Assembly (NCBI RefSeq): GCF_002896965.1
Contig: NZ_LYMM01000029.1
Location: 62,001 to 126,000 of the forward strand
Source: Novosphingobium guangzhouense
GTDB taxonomy: Bacteria > Pseudomonadota > Alphaproteobacteria > Sphingomonadales > Sphingomonadaceae
Direction: 5' to 3'
Length of the DNA: 64,000 nucleotides
Under the pieces are notes generated by a model. It did not search any database and was not told where the DNA came from. It worked only from the letters and a program-made list of their open reading frames with translations. Both the position numbers and the translations under genes were made by a program. This document shows, in pieces, positions 1-9,091 of the stretch (the stretch's first letter is position 1; each line of letters opens with the position of its first letter).

Positions 1-1119
1 AGCGATGAAATGCTCGCCGGGAACAAACATGATTACGTAGTCCGGCGCATTCTCAAACTGGCTCTGGTAGCTTTTGGCGCCCAGCGTCTGAATGTGATTG
101 CGCATCGAAGTTGCGTGCTGGGTCATGAAGGCGAGGCGTCCAGCCTCATCCTCAGCCTCGAAAGCATCCTGGTAGGCATTGAGCGAGACCTTGGCGTCAA
201 TCACCAGTTGCTTGTTGCCGGGAATGCGCACGATCGCATCGGGACGCAGGCGGCCATCTTCGGTGTTGATCGACTGCTCAGTCTCGAAATCGGTGTGTTC
301 GGTCAACCCGCACTGTTCCAGCACGTTCTTGAGCTGCTGTTCGCCCCAGCGCCCCCGCGCTTTCGGGGCATTGCGCAGCGAATTGCCAAGTCGAACTGCC
401 TCTGCACGGACCATCTCCTGCCCGACGCGCAGCGCTTCGATCTGGCCGGTCAACTGGCCGAACGCATCGACACGCTTGGCCTCAAGCGCGGCGACCTGCT
501 CCTCATAACTCCTCAGGCGCTGCCCCACGGGTGTGAGGATCGAATTGAGGCGTTCAGCGCTGGCCTTTTCGCTCTGCTCGAAACGCTCTCCGGCGCGGCG
601 CAAAAAGGCTTCCTGCGCGCCTGCCAGCACTTTGGCGCCCGCATTCTCGAATTCCTTGCGCAAGGCTTCCTGCGCTTCGAGCAGAAGGCGCTTCTGTTCA
701 TCGAAATTCGCGGACTTTTCACGCAGCGTCGAAAGTTCTTCGGAGAGGCTGCGCTGTTCGCGCAGGAGGCCATCGACGCGCGCCGAGTTGTCAGCGCGAA
801 CCTTGTCCAGTGCCTGCGTCAGTTCCGAACGGATACGCTCCACTGCGGCCGCACCATCATGGCGCAGGCGCTCGGTCAGGGTATCATGGTCAGTGCGCGC
901 CCGATCAAGCGCCTGTTCCAGTGCGTCGGCGCGGCCAGCACGTTCGCGGGCGGCTTCAAGATCGGCAAAGGTGCGCAGATACTTGGCGTCGCCTTCGCGC
1001 ACCTCCCGCTCCCGCAATTCGGCTTGCGCCCGCCATTGCGCGGCCGGGCGCGAACCGAAGAACCAGCCTGCTGCAAGGCCGATGACGAGGGCGAGAATCG
1101 TGGCGACGACAAGTTCCAT
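1..1119 (-). CDS. rmuC: DNA recombination protein RmuC (3' end outside window)
   Basis: The minus strand stays open from an ATG at 1119 to the window edge, giving 373 residues without a stop. The protein starts with a single membrane helix (about residues 2-22, ending AAGWFFGS). A long charged coiled coil follows (about 35-190), then the RmuC nuclease-like domain, recognised by RPDAIVRIPGNKQ followed by VIDAKVSLNAY and later MFVPGEHF. RmuC proteins limit inversions and recombination at structured DNA. The start is the first ATG; its ribosome site is weak. It lies downstream of def on the same strand, separated by a strong hairpin. The C-terminus is missing only because of the window edge. Confidence 0.93.
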   Translation of the reverse strand, partial: MELVVATILALVIGLAAGWFFGSRPAAQWRAQAELREREVREGDAKYLRTFADLEAARERAGRADALEQALDRARTDHDTLTERLRHDGAAAVERIRSELTQALDKVRADNSARVDGLLREQRSLSEELSTLREKSANFDEQKRLLLEAQEALRKEFENAGAKVLAGAQEAFLRRAGERFEQSEKASAERLNSILTPVGQRLRSYEEQVAALEAKRVDAFGQLTGQIEALRVGQEMVRAEAVRLGNSLRNAPKARGRWGEQQLKNVLEQCGLTEHTDFETEQSINTEDGRLRPDAIVRIPGNKQLVIDAKVSLNAYQDAFEAEDEAGRLAFMTQHATSMRNHIQTLGAKSYQSQFENAPDYVIMFVPGEHFIA

Positions 1120-1173
1120 CAGCCCAGACTAATGGAACATTTCAGGAACTCCAGCCCTCCGCGTCGATTTTCC

Positions 1174-1196
1174 ACCGGGGCGCCGTGCGCCCCGGT
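1174..1196. terminator. Strong hairpin between def and rmuC
   Basis: A perfect 10-bp stem (ACCGGGGCGC at 1174-1183, GCGCCCCGGT at 1187-1196) closes a 3-nt loop in the 82-bp gap between the def stop and the rmuC start. There is no U-run on the side that follows def, so it is a terminator-like or RNA-stabilising hairpin, not a textbook intrinsic terminator. Confidence 0.5.
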
Positions 1197-1201
1197 AAAA
1201 A

Positions 1202-1771
1202 TCAGGCCGCCTTGCGCAGTTTTTCCAGCTTTTTGAGCGCCATCTGGCGCTTCAGACGCGAGAGGTGGTCGATGAAGAGAATGCCTTCGAGGTGGTCCAT
1301 CTCATGCTGGAGGCAGATAGCCAGAAGGCCATCCATCTCTTCTTCATGCGCGGTGCCATCGAGATCCTGCCAGCGCGCGCGGATGCGGGAGGGGCGTTCC
1401 ACGTCGGCAAAGATATCCGGCACCGAGAGACAGCCTTCCTGATAGACGATATGGTCTTCGGAAGGATCAAGGATTTCCGGATTGATGAAAATCCGGGGTT
1501 CCTTCTTCGTCGGCTGATGCGTGTGATGATGATCACCGTGCGACGTGCAGACTTCCGGTTCGGCGTCCTCATCCTCGGGCTGGAGGTCGATCACGAGCAC
1601 GCGCAGCGGCACGCCAACCTGGATCGCGGCGAGGCCAATGCCGGGAGCATCGTACATCGTTTCGAACATGTCCTCGACGAGCGTTTTCAGCTCATCGTCG
1701 AACTTTTCGACGGGAACGGAGATCTGCTTGAGACGCGGATCGGGAACTTCAAGGATTTCACGGATAGCCAT
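1202..1771 (-). CDS. def: Peptide deformylase
   Basis: Removes the N-formyl group from nascent proteins in the cytosol; a metal (normally Fe2+) sits in the active site. All three family motifs are present in the 189 residues: GIGLAAIQ (44-51), EGCLS with the metal-binding Cys (112-116) and HEMDH with two His ligands and the catalytic Glu (156-160). Between strands, residues 65-92 form an acidic then histidine-rich insertion (SHGDHHHTH at 77-85) that standard deformylases lack. fmt, which adds the formyl group this enzyme later removes, is about 0.7 kb away on the opposite strand, with recR between them. Confidence 0.97.
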   Translation of the reverse strand: MAIREILEVPDPRLKQISVPVEKFDDELKTLVEDMFETMYDAPGIGLAAIQVGVPLRVLVIDLQPEDEDAEPEVCTSHGDHHHTHQPTKKEPRIFINPEILDPSEDHIVYQEGCLSVPDIFADVERPSRIRARWQDLDGTAHEEEMDGLLAICLQHEMDHLEGILFIDHLSRLKRQMALKKLEKLRKAA

Positions 1772-1834
1772 TTGCGCCAGATAATCGCGAAACCGCGTTT
1801 TCGCAAGGATCAGGCGGCGATCTCAGTAATCGCT

Positions 1835-2431
1835 TCAGGCGACCGGACGTCGCGCGCGGATGGCCTGTGCCAGAGTGCCTTCGTCCAGGTAATCAAGTTC
1901 GCCTCCTACCGGCAGGCCATGGGCAAGTTGCGTCACCCGCACCGGAAAACCTTCAAGCCGCTCGGCAATGTAATGTGCGGTAGTCTGCCCTTCGAGCGTC
2001 GCGTTCATGGCGAGGAGCACTTCGTCGATACCACCTTCTTCGATGCGGCGCAGCAGGCTGTCGATCGCGAGGTCTTCGGGCCGCACCCCGTCCAGCGCGG
2101 AAAGGCGCCCGCCGAGCACATGGTAACGGCCGGTGAACAGCCGCGCCCGATCGAGTGCCCAGAGATCGGCGACTTCCTCCACCACGCAGATCGAGCGCGC
2201 ATCGCGGCGCGGATCGGCACAGATACCGCAAGGATCGGTGGTGTCGACATTGCCGCAGATGCGGCATTCGACCAGCGCCTCGCGCACTGCGTCGAGCGCT
2301 TCGAGCAGCTGAACCAGCGCGGTTTCCCGGCGTTTGATCAGCCATAGAACGCCGCGCCGGGCCGAGCGCGGGCCAAGGCCCGGCAGGCGCGACAGGGCGG
2401 TGGTCAGCGTCTCGATCTCTTGCGATGCCAT
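1835..2431 (-). CDS. recR: Recombination protein RecR
   Basis: Acts with RecF/RecO to load RecA on gapped DNA. The 198-residue protein has the expected order: a helix-hairpin-helix ([14 protein letters not shown], 13-26), a four-Cys zinc finger (C56, C59, C68, C71), a Toprim domain beginning ICVVEE (81-86), and the C-terminal ATP-motif-like segment. Length matches the family. The start ATG at 2431 faces fmt, so the 2432-2492 gap is a short divergent promoter region. It is followed on the same strand by def, with 63 bp between them, so co-transcription is possible. Confidence 0.97.
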   Translation of the reverse strand: MASQEIETLTTALSRLPGLGPRSARRGVLWLIKRRETALVQLLEALDAVREALVECRICGNVDTTDPCGICADPRRDARSICVVEEVADLWALDRARLFTGRYHVLGGRLSALDGVRPEDLAIDSLLRRIEEGGIDEVLLAMNATLEGQTTAHYIAERLEGFPVRVTQLAHGLPVGGELDYLDEGTLAQAIRARRPVA

Positions 2432-2492
2432 GGATGGGGAGATAGGGCCTCATCCCGTTCTTGGTAAAGCCCGCTCAGGAGTTCCCCACATC

Positions 2493-3401
2493 ATGCGCAT
2501 CATCTTCATGGGAACACCCGATTTCGCCGTCCCCGCCCTGGTCGCGCTGGTGGAGGCGGGGCACGAGGTCGTGGCCGCCTATACACAGCCTCCGCGCCCC
2601 GGTGGACGGCGCGGCAAGGAACTGACGCCCTCGCCCGTTCATCGCGAAGCTGAAACGCGCGGGATCGAGGTTCGCCATCCAGTTTCCCTCAAAGGCGCGG
2701 AAGAGCAGGCCGCCTTTGCAGCGCTTGAGGCGGATGTCGCCATCGTGGCGGCCTATGGCCTGATCCTGCCGCAAGCGGTGCTGGATGCGCCGCGCCTTGG
2801 GTGCCTCAACATCCATGCCTCGATCCTCCCGCGCTGGCGCGGCGCGGCACCGATCCAGCGCGCGATCCTTGCCGGAGACCCGACGACAGGAATCACCATC
2901 ATGCAGATGGAGGCGGGCCTCGACACAGGGCCGATGCTGGCGACGCTGCGAACCACGATCGATGCCAAGACGGCAGGCGAACTGACTTCCGAACTGGCCG
3001 AAAAGGGCGCGCAACTATTGATCGGCACCTTGCGCGACCTTGCAGTCCATCGCCCGGTAGCCCAGCCCGAAGACGGGGTGACTTACGCCCGCAAGATCGA
3101 CAAGGCCGAGGCGCGACTCGATTTCTTCGCCCCTGCAGCCGAGGTCGAACGACAGGTGCGTGCCTTCATGCCCGCGCCCGGCGCCTTCTTTGAACTGGAG
3201 GGCGAACGCTACAAGGTGCTGGCGGCACGGATCGTCGAGGGTATGGGAGAGGCAGCAACCACGCTTGACGACGGCCTGACGATAGCCTGTGGCGACGGGG
3301 CACTTGAGGTCACGCGCATCCAGCGCGCAGGCAAGCCGGCGATGGACGTCGCGGACCTGCTGCGCGGTCGGCCCATCCCTGCGGGAACCAGACTGGGCTG
3401 A
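2493..3401 (+). CDS. fmt: Methionyl-tRNA formyltransferase
   Basis: Formylates initiator Met-tRNA using 10-formyl-tetrahydrofolate. The 302-residue protein begins [16 protein letters not shown], the classical N-terminus, which fixes the start at 2493 with CAGGAG upstream; a longer reading from 2334 would overlap recR and is rejected. Catalytic residues N107, H109 (in [12 protein letters not shown]) and D144 (in GLDTGPM) are intact. The C-terminal OB-like domain follows from about residue 205. fmt and truA are common neighbours, but here an oppositely oriented cupin gene separates them. Confidence 0.97.
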   Translation: MRIIFMGTPDFAVPALVALVEAGHEVVAAYTQPPRPGGRRGKELTPSPVHREAETRGIEVRHPVSLKGAEEQAAFAALEADVAIVAAYGLILPQAVLDAPRLGCLNIHASILPRWRGAAPIQRAILAGDPTTGITIMQMEAGLDTGPMLATLRTTIDAKTAGELTSELAEKGAQLLIGTLRDLAVHRPVAQPEDGVTYARKIDKAEARLDFFAPAAEVERQVRAFMPAPGAFFELEGERYKVLAARIVEGMGEAATTLDDGLTIACGDGALEVTRIQRAGKPAMDVADLLRGRPIPAGTRLG

Positions 3402-3403
3402 GT

Positions 3404-3928
3404 TCAGGCCTTTTCCGGCATCCGGCGCTGTGGCGGTGCTTCGTCAGCCCATCGCGCGTGGCCTTCGCGCAAGGTGGCCGCCGTCTTCTCCCATCCGCTG
3501 ACCGACTTGTCCCGAACCCGGATGTTGAACCGGTCAGTCTTGCGGAACTCGAGGACTTCCGCGCCGTCCGGTCCGGCCGTGTAAGCATAGGGCACTTCAG
3601 CGCCAACGAAGAAACCATCGCCCGCCTCCAGCGTCTCTTTCCCCATGCGGATCGATCCGGCGACGATGTAATAAAGGCAATCGCAGTCGTGGCTGTGAAG
3701 CGGCAGCGGAAAACCGCTCTTCACCCAGAGCCGTGCCAGGCTCATATCCGCGCGGCGGAAGGGGACGTCGGCATATTCCCCCCTCACCTGCATCGCCTCC
3801 ATCAGCAATGGCTGGGCGGCGACAAGGTTGGGGGTTTCCCCTTCGTATGTCATGCAGTCACACGTTTCGAGCGCAGGCGCATCAGTGCCGCGGAATATCG
3901 CAAAGCGGGGCTCAGTATTGTCGGCCAT
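3404..3928 (-). CDS. Cupin-domain protein
   Basis: A 174-residue single-cupin protein. Motif 1 is [18 protein letters not shown] (75-92), with probable metal ligands H78 and H80, though the third His is replaced by Cys/Asp residues; motif 2 runs through [18 protein letters not shown] (103-120). The start at 3928 is chosen because AAGGAG sits 6 nt upstream; a reading from 3988 adds 20 unsupported residues. It lies convergent to fmt (2-nt gap) and divergent from truA, breaking the usual fmt-truA pairing, so it is probably a later insertion. Substrate unknown; it could be an enzyme or a small-ligand sensor. Confidence 0.8.
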   Translation of the reverse strand: MADNTEPRFAIFRGTDAPALETCDCMTYEGETPNLVAAQPLLMEAMQVRGEYADVPFRRADMSLARLWVKSGFPLPLHSHDCDCLYYIVAGSIRMGKETLEAGDGFFVGAEVPYAYTAGPDGAEVLEFRKTDRFNIRVRDKSVSGWEKTAATLREGHARWADEAPPQRRMPEKA

Positions 3929-4024
3929 GGCAGGCTCCTTTCCCAATCCGGGGATGGTGACACCGGACGCGAATGCCGCCAAGCCCATTGCGCGCCGGCG
4001 TCAGTCCTGTATCGGCGGGGCGAA

Positions 4025-4771
4025 ATGACCCGTTTTGCGCTCACTCTCGAATTCGACGGCGGCCCGTTCATAGGACTGCAACGCCAGGCGCATGGCCCCT
4101 CTGTACAGCAGTCGGTCGAGGATGCCGCCTTTGCCATCACCGGCGAACGCGCCATCATGCATGCAGCCGGGCGTACCGATGCAGGCGTTCACGGTCTGGG
4201 CATGCGCGCCCATCTCGATATCGCAAAGCCGTTCGAACCGTTCCGCCTGATGGAAGCGCTCAACGCAAAATTGCGGCCCGATCCGGTGGCTGTACTGTCA
4301 TGCGAAGTTGTGCCCGATGACTGGCACGCCCGTTTTTCCTGCGTCGGCCGTGCCTATATCTACCGCATCGCCAACCGCCGCGCGCCGCTGACGCTGGATC
4401 GCGGCAAGGCATGGCAAGTGACGAAGCCGCTGGATGCGGATGCGATGCATCGTGCCGCGCAGGCACTGGTCGGACGGCACGATTTCACGACATTCCGCTC
4501 TGCGCATTGCCAGTCGGCATCTCCGCTCAAGACGCTGGACCGGCTGGCCGTTCGGCGCGAAGGCGAGATGGTGCTGATCGAGGCGGAGGCGCGCAGCTTC
4601 CTGCATCATCAGGTGCGCTCGATGGTCGGCTGCCTTGCGCTTGTCGGAATGGGCCGCTGGCGCGAGGAAGAGGTCGGCGAGGCTCTGGCGGCGCGGGACC
4701 GCCAGAGGCTGGGCCTCAATGCGCCGCCGGACGGGCTGTACTTCGTGCGGGCGGTCTACCCCGGCGAGTAA
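4025..4771 (+). CDS. truA: tRNA pseudouridine(38-40) synthase
   Basis: Converts uridines 38-40 of the anticodon arm to pseudouridine. The 248-residue protein starts [19 protein letters not shown], and the catalytic Asp is D52 in GRTDAGVHG. Later family segments are present ([25 protein letters not shown]). A long upstream reading from 3458 is antisense to the cupin gene and is not used. A strong bidirectional terminator follows directly. Confidence 0.97.
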   Translation: MTRFALTLEFDGGPFIGLQRQAHGPSVQQSVEDAAFAITGERAIMHAAGRTDAGVHGLGMRAHLDIAKPFEPFRLMEALNAKLRPDPVAVLSCEVVPDDWHARFSCVGRAYIYRIANRRAPLTLDRGKAWQVTKPLDADAMHRAAQALVGRHDFTTFRSAHCQSASPLKTLDRLAVRREGEMVLIEAEARSFLHHQVRSMVGCLALVGMGRWREEEVGEALAARDRQRLGLNAPPDGLYFVRAVYPGE

Positions 4772-4774
4772 CAA

Positions 4775-4806
4775 AAAGGGCGCCTCCCTTGCAGAAGGCG
4801 CCCTTT
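4775..4806. terminator. Bidirectional intrinsic terminator, truA/cobS
   Basis: An 11-bp stem (AAAGGGCGCCT at 4775-4785, AGGCGCCCTTT at 4796-4806) is followed by a T-run on the + strand (to 4810), and the A-run before it gives a U-run on the - strand. It sits between the convergent ends of truA and cobS and can stop both. Confidence 0.93.
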
Positions 4807-4828
4807 TTTTGTGTGTCTGTCGCCCGAC

Positions 4829-5818
4829 TTACGCCTTGGCGACGACGCTTTCCGGCAGATCCTGCCCGAAGACGCGCTGGTAGTATTCGGCCACCAGCAT
4901 CCGCTCCGTCTCGTCGCACTTGTTGAGGAACGAGAGGCGGAAGGCAAAGCCGACGTCGTTGAAGATCGCGGTATTCTGCGCCCAGGTGATGACCGTGCGC
5001 GGGCTCATCACCGTGGAGATATCGCCGTTCATGAAACCCTGCCGCGAAAAATCCGCGACCTTTACCATGTTGGCGATCACCGATTTATCGATCTGCGGCA
5101 CCTTCTTGGCGACGATGCCGGTTTCGGTTTCGGCGGGCAGGTAGTTCAGTGCCACGACCAGGTTCCAGCGGTCCATCTGGCCCTGGTTGATCTGCTGCGT
5201 GCCGTGATAGAGACCCGAGGTGTCCCCAAGGCCGACCGTGTTGGCAGTGGCGAAGAGGCGGAAATTGCGGTCCGGGCGGATCACGCGGTTCTGGTCCAGC
5301 AGGGTCAGCTTGCCCTCAGTCTCCAGGATGCGCTGGATCACGAACATCACGTCCGGGCGACCTGCGTCGTATTCGTCGAACACCAGCGCGACCGGGTGCT
5401 GCAGCGCCCAGGGCAGCAGACCTTCGCGGAATTCGGTGACCTGCATCCCGTTGCGCAGGACGATGGCATCGCGCCCGATCAGGTCGATACGGCTGATGTG
5501 CGCATCAAGGTTGATGCGGATGCACGGCCACTTGAGACGCGCCGCCACCTGTTCGATGTGGGTAGACTTGCCGGTGCCGTGATAGCCCTGCACCATGACG
5601 CGGCGGTTATAGGCAAAGCCCGCAAGGATCGCGAGCGTGGTGTCCGGGTCGAACACATACGTCTCGTCGAGGTCGGGCACACGTTCGTCAGCCACGGAGA
5701 AGGCCGGAACCTTCATGTCGATGTCGATCCCGAAAGTCTCGCGCACGTCGAGTTCGATGTCGGGAGCGGCCAGCACGGTGGCGTCGCGATTCTCGGTCTG
5801 GATCTTGGAGTCAGTCAT
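4829..5818 (-). CDS. cobS: Cobaltochelatase subunit CobS (AAA+ ATPase)
   Basis: AAA+ motor that works with CobT and CobN to insert cobalt into hydrogenobyrinic acid diamide; homologues are also kept by bacteria without full cobalamin synthesis. The 329-residue protein has Walker [10 protein letters not shown] (78-86), Walker B VFDEYD (146-151) and the sensor segment [19 protein letters not shown]. The start MTDSKI at 5818 is preferred over 5857, but neither has a clear ribosome site. cobT would normally follow on this strand but truA is there, so cobT is not in the window. The usual upstream partners, a J-domain gene and bolA, lie about 6 kb away beyond an inserted gene module. Confidence 0.93.
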   Translation of the reverse strand: MTDSKIQTENRDATVLAAPDIELDVRETFGIDIDMKVPAFSVADERVPDLDETYVFDPDTTLAILAGFAYNRRVMVQGYHGTGKSTHIEQVAARLKWPCIRINLDAHISRIDLIGRDAIVLRNGMQVTEFREGLLPWALQHPVALVFDEYDAGRPDVMFVIQRILETEGKLTLLDQNRVIRPDRNFRLFATANTVGLGDTSGLYHGTQQINQGQMDRWNLVVALNYLPAETETGIVAKKVPQIDKSVIANMVKVADFSRQGFMNGDISTVMSPRTVITWAQNTAIFNDVGFAFRLSFLNKCDETERMLVAEYYQRVFGQDLPESVVAKA

Positions 5819-5881
5819 CGTAGGGCATCGCGTAAAGGAGGCGGCGCTGCATCGCAATAAGCTTTGGGCGACTTCCTGCGC

Positions 5882-6601
5882 TCAACTCGCGCATTTGGGA
5901 GGGAGGCTGAACAGGTCGACAAAACGCTGGACCAGCATCGCGTCACCTTCGATACGCAGCGCAGCCACCTCTTCACGCGGCCATTTCCCGTAGAATACCG
6001 CAAGGAACGGGAAGCCCGATTCTGCCGCGAAGACCAGATCGGGCTGCGGATCGCCATCGCGTGCGGGATGGATCACAAGTTGCCCCCCTTCCAGCCGCCC
6101 GGTGAATTTCGCCGCCGCCACATCGAACCCGACCGTCAGCGCCATATCGCCCATCCGTTCGGGATGAATCATCGTGCGCAGCGACAGCATGAGCGACACC
6201 GGCGTAATCGGCAGCGTCGGGTCATGCAGTGTTGAGCGCACTGCCCAGCGCCCCAGTTCCTGCATCACCGGTTCCAGCGCCAGCCCCCATTGCGTGAGGC
6301 GATAAACCTGGACCGACGCAGGCGGAGGCAACGTTTCGCGCCGGACGATGCCGGTGCGTTCGAGGCTTTCCAGCCGCTCCGTCAGCGTCTTGGCGCTCAG
6401 TCCCGGCAGCTCGGCGCGGATTTCCGAGAAACGGCGCGGCCCCAGCATCATCTCGCGTATGATCGGCAGCGACCAGCGTTCGCCGATAAGTTCCATCGCG
6501 AATGCCGCGCCGCATGCATCGCCATACCAGCGCCCGTGTATTCGGGATTTGACCCCGTCCGTCGCGATTTCCGAACGCATAGTTTCATTTTGCAACTTCA
6601 T
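5882..6601 (-). CDS. HxlR-family transcriptional regulator with C-terminal SCP2-like domain
   Basis: 239 residues. The N-terminal winged helix (about 25-120) has HxlR hallmarks: C30, then ELIGERWSLPIIREMMLGP, RRFSEIRAELPGLSAKTLTERL and LTQWGLAL. The C-terminal half (about 140-235: ADLVF-like segment, FYGKWPREEVAALRIEGDA) resembles the SCP2 lipid/ligand-binding fold, so it may bind a hydrophobic ligand directly. It is divergent from the VOC/GST module and is its likely regulator. A start at 6580 (MRSEIATDG) is also possible; neither start has a clear ribosome site. The first start codon lies inside an inverted repeat, as expected for autoregulation. Confidence 0.88.
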   Translation of the reverse strand: MKLQNETMRSEIATDGVKSRIHGRWYGDACGAAFAMELIGERWSLPIIREMMLGPRRFSEIRAELPGLSAKTLTERLESLERTGIVRRETLPPPASVQVYRLTQWGLALEPVMQELGRWAVRSTLHDPTLPITPVSLMLSLRTMIHPERMGDMALTVGFDVAAAKFTGRLEGGQLVIHPARDGDPQPDLVFAAESGFPFLAVFYGKWPREEVAALRIEGDAMLVQRFVDLFSLPPKCAS

Positions 6602-6607
6602 AGTTGC
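6592..6607. promoter_or_regulatory. Candidate HxlR operator
   Basis: The sequence holds a perfect dyad GCAACT-N4-AGTTGC (6592-6597, 6602-6607). It is followed by a second small dyad TAGT-T-ACTA (about 6611-6619), all in the 80-bp region between the divergent HxlR gene and the VOC/GST run. HxlR proteins bind dyads as dimers, so this is a plausible shared operator. Assignment is inference. Confidence 0.5.
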
Positions 6608-6682
6608 TTTTAGTTACTACCGAGGTCAGGGTCAGGCAAGAGGCGATTCGCCGGGAGCGTCGCCCTCATAAGGAGAGAGCAG

Positions 6683-7111
6683 ATGGCACGCATGATCTTC
6701 GTGAATCTCCCCGTCGCCGATCTTGATCGGTCCAAGGCGTTCTACTCTGCACTGGGCTTTACCAACGAACCGCGTTTCACGGATGACACTGCAGCCTGCA
6801 TGGTGTGGTCCGACACGATTTTCGTGATGATCCTTACTCACGATAAATGGCGCACCTTCACCGACCGCCCCATTCCCGACACCGGGTCCAGCGAAGTGGC
6901 GCTGTGCCTTTCCTGCGAAAGCAAGGAAGAGGCTGCCGACATGAAGGTCAGGGCCGGTGGCGCGGGCGGAACGCCTGATATCAATCCGCCACAGGATTAC
7001 GGCTTCATGGTGAGCCATTCGTTCACCGACCTCGATGGCCACGTCTGGGAAACGATGTGGATGGATCCTGCCGCTGCAGCGGGTGAAATGGAAATCCCGA
7101 CGACCGCCTGA
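6683..7111 (+). CDS. VOC-family protein (glyoxalase/lactoylglutathione-lyase-like)
   Basis: 142 residues forming one vicinal-oxygen-chelate domain: MIFVNLPVADLDRSKAFYSALGF at the start, then VSHSFTDLDGHVWETMWMDP at the C-terminal end with the metal-ligand-type E/H positions. A good AAGGAGA lies ahead of the ATG. It is the first gene of the module controlled from the divergent HxlR promoter. VOC enzymes handle glyoxals, epoxides or catechols, often with glutathione; three GST genes follow, so a glutathione-linked reaction is a fair inference. Substrate unknown. Confidence 0.87.
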   Translation: MARMIFVNLPVADLDRSKAFYSALGFTNEPRFTDDTAACMVWSDTIFVMILTHDKWRTFTDRPIPDTGSSEVALCLSCESKEEAADMKVRAGGAGGTPDINPPQDYGFMVSHSFTDLDGHVWETMWMDPAAAAGEMEIPTTA

Positions 7112-7137
7112 AACAACTGACAGAGAGGGAGAAGACG

Positions 7138-7818
7138 ATGCCTATCGATCCGACCTCCGACATAGAGATCACGGCGTTCGAATGGGTGCCGTCATTCGCG
7201 CAGGGACAAGTGCGGGACTTGCGCCCGCGCTGGGCATGCGAAGAATACGGTCTGGCCTACAAGGTGCGCCTGATCAGCGCGATCGAGCGCCCCGAATGGT
7301 ACTTCGCCGACCAGCCATGGGGGCAGGTTCCTTTCATGCAAGACGGCGACGTGCGCGTCTTCGAAAGCGGCGCCACTCTTATCCATCTTGCCGAGAAATC
7401 GGGCGCCCTTCCCCCTCCCGGATCGCAGCAGCGCGCCAGCGTGATGAGCTGGCTGCTGGCGGCGTTCAACTCGATCGAGCCTTCCGTGATGGAGTTCGTC
7501 AACTGCACGTTCTTCTCGCGCAAGGAGGAGTGGGCGCCGCTGCGTCGTCCTTCGTTGACCAGCACGTTGACTGACCGCCTTGCACGTCTGGAAGTGGCGC
7601 TGGACGACAGGCAGTGGCTGGGGGGCGAATTCTCGATCGCCGACATTGCGATGATCACCGTCCTGCGCGCACTTCCCGATCCGGCGCTGCTGCCTGCGGG
7701 ATTGTCCGCCTACGTCGACCGGGGCTGCGCACGGCCTGCATTCGGTCTGGCACTGGCCGCCCAGCTAGCCCCTTTCGCCGAACATGACCCCAGGAGTACC
7801 GCCAAGCAAGGAGCCTGA
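7138..7818 (+). CDS. Glutathione S-transferase family protein
   Basis: 226 residues. The N-terminal thioredoxin-like half contains the cis-Pro segment WGQVPFMQDGDVRVFESGATLIHLAEK (about 61-87), typical of glutathione-binding subunits. The C-terminal helical half has LGGEFSIADIAMI, the GST N-capping/hydrophobic-staple motif. It is second in the module, 26 bp after the VOC gene and 1 bp before the DUF1428 gene, so co-translation is likely. It conjugates or isomerises an unknown electrophile. Confidence 0.9.
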   Translation: MPIDPTSDIEITAFEWVPSFAQGQVRDLRPRWACEEYGLAYKVRLISAIERPEWYFADQPWGQVPFMQDGDVRVFESGATLIHLAEKSGALPPPGSQQRASVMSWLLAAFNSIEPSVMEFVNCTFFSRKEEWAPLRRPSLTSTLTDRLARLEVALDDRQWLGGEFSIADIAMITVLRALPDPALLPAGLSAYVDRGCARPAFGLALAAQLAPFAEHDPRSTAKQGA

Positions 7819-7819
7819 C

Positions 7820-8191
7820 ATGACCTACGTAGACGGTTTCGTGATCGCCGTTCCCAAAGCGAACAAGGACAAGTTCATCGCTCATGCCCGAACGGGAGAT
7901 GCCGTATTCATGGAGCACGGTGCAACCCGCATCCTCGAATGCTGGCAGGACGATGTGCCCGAAGGCAAGCAGACCGACTTCTTCCGCGCCGTCGCCTGCA
8001 AGGATGACGAAGCGGTCGTGTTCTCGTGGATCGAGTGGCCCGACAAGGAAACCCGCGAAAAGGGCATGGCTGCGGTGATGGACGGAATGAACACCGACCC
8101 GCGCATGGACCCTGAGAAGAACCCGATGCCCTTCGACGGCATGCGGATGATCTACGGCGGGTTCCAGCCCATCGTCACGCTGGAGGGTTGA
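7820..8191 (+). CDS. DUF1428 family protein (YbaA-like, dimeric alpha/beta-barrel)
   Basis: 123 residues, opening MTYVDGFVIAVPKANKDKF and carrying KQTDFFRAVACKDDEAVVFSWIEWPDK and the closing RMIYGGFQPIV, all diagnostic of the DUF1428 family. The start at 7820 is set by AAGGAG 7 nt upstream; the GST stop ends one base earlier. No catalytic role is established for the family; structures belong to the dimeric alpha/beta-barrel class. It often sits with VOC and SRPBCC genes, as here. Confidence 0.92.
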   Translation: MTYVDGFVIAVPKANKDKFIAHARTGDAVFMEHGATRILECWQDDVPEGKQTDFFRAVACKDDEAVVFSWIEWPDKETREKGMAAVMDGMNTDPRMDPEKNPMPFDGMRMIYGGFQPIVTLEG

Positions 8192-8194
8192 GCG

Positions 8195-9007
8195 ATGGGC
8201 AATCCTGTCGGCAGCTTCATCTGGTACGAACTGATGACCAGCGATTCCGATGCCGCAGCCGCGTTCTACGGCAGCGTGGTCGGCTGGAAAATCGGCGCCA
8301 ACGTCATGCCTCAGGCGGGCATGGACTATCGCATGATCGAGCGCGTGGACGGAGGCGGCGCGGGTTGCGGCTATACCGGCGGCGTGTTCGCGCTTGACGA
8401 CGAGATGATCGGTCAGGGTGCGAAGCCTGCATGGATGGGCTACGTCTACGTACCCGATGTGGACGCCAAGGTGGCCGAAATCATGGCCGAGGGCGGCTCT
8501 ACCCATGTGCCTGCCACGACGATGGAGGGCGTTGGCCGCTTCGCGTTGGTCGCCGATCCACAGGGGGCTGCGTTCTACGTGATGACGCCAGAGCCCCCCG
8601 CCGATGATCCCGACGCCACCAGCGATGTGTTCAGCGTGGACAAGCCGCAGACGATGCGCTGGAACGAACTCGTCACCCCTGACGATGATGCGGCAGTGGC
8701 GTTCTATACAAAGCACTTCGGCTGGACCCAGCAGGGCGCGATGCCGATGGGGCCGCTTGGCGACTATCGCTTCATCCAGCTTGAGGGCGTGCAGATCGGC
8801 GCGATCATGAAGCAGGCGGATTTCATGCCGGTGCCCGGCTGGACATACTACATCGGCGTCGATGACATCGACCGCGCGCTGGCGGCGGTAAGGGAGGGCG
8901 GCGGCAGGCCGATGGGCGAACCGCAGCAGATCCCGACCGGCGAATATACCCTCCACGCCTTCGACCCGCAGGGCGCCTACTTCGGCCTTGTCGGACCGCG
9001 TCCATAA
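8195..9007 (+). CDS. Two-domain VOC-family protein
   Basis: 270 residues made of two tandem VOC domains. Domain 1 (about 1-125) begins GSFIWYELMTSDSDAAAAFYGSVVGWK and ends DPQGAAFYVMTP. Domain 2 (about 150-270) begins RWNELVTPDDDAAVAFYTKHFGW and ends FDPQGAYFGLVGPRP. The two halves repeat the same pattern, an internal duplication usual for CFP-30/hydroxylase-type VOC proteins. It starts 3 bp after the DUF1428 stop with GGAGGG as ribosome site. A hairpin follows it. Confidence 0.9.
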   Translation: MGNPVGSFIWYELMTSDSDAAAAFYGSVVGWKIGANVMPQAGMDYRMIERVDGGGAGCGYTGGVFALDDEMIGQGAKPAWMGYVYVPDVDAKVAEIMAEGGSTHVPATTMEGVGRFALVADPQGAAFYVMTPEPPADDPDATSDVFSVDKPQTMRWNELVTPDDDAAVAFYTKHFGWTQQGAMPMGPLGDYRFIQLEGVQIGAIMKQADFMPVPGWTYYIGVDDIDRALAAVREGGGRPMGEPQQIPTGEYTLHAFDPQGAYFGLVGPRP

Positions 9008-9024
9008 CGGGGGCAAATAAGAGC

Positions 9025-9049
9025 ACGGGCGGCGATTGACGCCGCCCGT
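9025..9049. terminator. Hairpin inside the VOC/GST module
   Basis: A perfect 10-bp stem (ACGGGCGGCG at 9025-9034, CGCCGCCCGT at 9040-9049) encloses a 5-nt loop in the 84-bp gap between the two-domain VOC gene and the second GST gene. It lacks a clear U-run, so it may attenuate or process the transcript, not end it. Confidence 0.55.
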
Positions 9050-9091
9050 TCGTTCCATCCATGTTCCGCGCACAGCAATGGAGGAATCGCG

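Noticed and set aside
10..1236. A 408-residue open frame on the plus strand opposite rmuC
   Set aside because: The complementary frame encodes a recognisable RmuC; the plus-strand product is compositionally a shadow with no family features or ribosome site.
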